From assembly GCA_001953115.1 (NCBI GenBank), contig LSSL01000247.1:1-36026 (forward strand): a stretch of 36,026 nt of DNA, read 5' to 3'. Of this stretch, positions 35,775 to 36,026 are shown piece by piece; the first letter of the stretch is position 1; every line of letters starts with the position of its first letter. The notes below the pieces were generated by a model. It did no database searches, was not told the DNA's origin, and saw nothing but the letters and a program-made list of their open reading frames with translations. The DNA comes from Smittium mucronatum (lineage: Eukaryota > Kickxellomycota > Harpellomycetes > Harpellales > Legeriomycetaceae). The position numbers and the translations under genes are program-made.

Positions 35775-35879
35775 GGCAGTATGTGGGAAATCTTGCAATA
35801 AAATTCCGCAATACAAAAAAGGCAGTATGTGGGAAATCTTACAACAGAATTCCGCGGTACAAAAAAAGGCAGTATGTGA
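35775..35879 (+). repeat. Tandem repeat, 46/47 bp units (2.3 copies)
   Basis: Units start at 35775, 35821 and 35868 with GGCAGTATGTG. The first two continue GGAAATCTT, then an AATTCCGC block, then an A6-7 run; the third diverges after about 12 bases. Read on the minus strand, each full unit contains CGGAATT(T/C)T(A/G)TTG(C/T)AAGAT, the core of the dispersed 28 bp motif. Unit length is not a multiple of three, so overlapping open frames here are not evidence of coding. Confidence 0.85.
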
Positions 35880-36026
35880 TAAGCAAAATCCACATTCGGT
35901 CCATTTTTTATTTGCATCACTGAATTTATTTATTTTTTTGGCAAAGGAAATGTGCGTGGGGACCTTTAACTTGCCAATTACAAACGTGCGGATCCGGTAG
36001 CGCCTGAAACTGTTTGCCAATAAATA

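Noticed and set aside
35755..36020. ORFs on both strands across the terminal tandem repeat
   Set aside because: They run through 46/47 bp repeats whose length shifts the frame, and they begin at TTG codons.
1..36026. CRISPR array, bacterial operon or phage system
   Set aside because: No regularly spaced identical repeats, and the genes, introns and tRNA-Tyr intron are eukaryotic.

Overview
This is a eukaryotic nuclear scaffold piece with very high A+T and one sequencing gap. Two genes can be modelled: a small-subunit ribosome biogenesis factor (UTP6) and, convergent to it, a multi-intron ER membrane protein of the BAP31/Yet family. There is also a pair of nuclear tRNA genes, one carrying the intron expected in eukaryotic tRNA-Tyr. 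Short GT-AG introns (90-140 nt), homopolymer-rich intergenic DNA and the gene content suggest an AT-rich fungus, perhaps an early-diverging lineage. The sequence alone does not fix the taxon.

Layout. Positions 1-3150 are AT-rich DNA with a 900 bp foldback element (1202-2101), a coding-like remnant (about 2232-2563) and a perfect 11 bp hairpin (2847-2880). UTP6 lies at 3152-5539 (+) as one uninterrupted frame. The BAP31/Yet-like gene is on the minus strand, with six coding exons between 6907 and 5808. A likely one-base frameshift near its 3' end hides a better C-terminus that would end at 5740. From about 6930 to 8010 there is a richer-composition tract with broken frames, one carrying a retropepsin-like V-D-T-G-S motif. 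From 8.1 to 27.8 kb the sequence is an AT desert without intact genes. It holds two minus-strand reverse-transcriptase-like relics (FADD motif near 10.78 kb; Q-G-G-V-L-S-P motif near 13.96 kb) and a 448 bp run of N flanked by 22 bp of (AT)n on each side. tRNA-Leu(UAA) and tRNA-Tyr(GUA) sit 8 bp apart at 27849-28020 (-), with a Pol III terminator only after the second. From 31.2 to 32.5 kb there are tRNA-like fragments and an inverted repeat. From 33 kb to the end there are long T and G runs, a second copy of a 28 bp dispersed motif, a GC-richer patch and a tandem 46/47 bp repeat containing the same motif core inverted.

Functionally, the two protein genes are unrelated (nucleolar pre-rRNA processing and ER membrane). 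Most of the window looks like decayed mobile-element DNA that has drifted to A+T. The most useful observations are the hidden spliced BAP31/Yet gene with its possible frameshift, the apparently dicistronic tRNA unit, and the dispersed 28 bp motif linked to the terminal tandem repeat.
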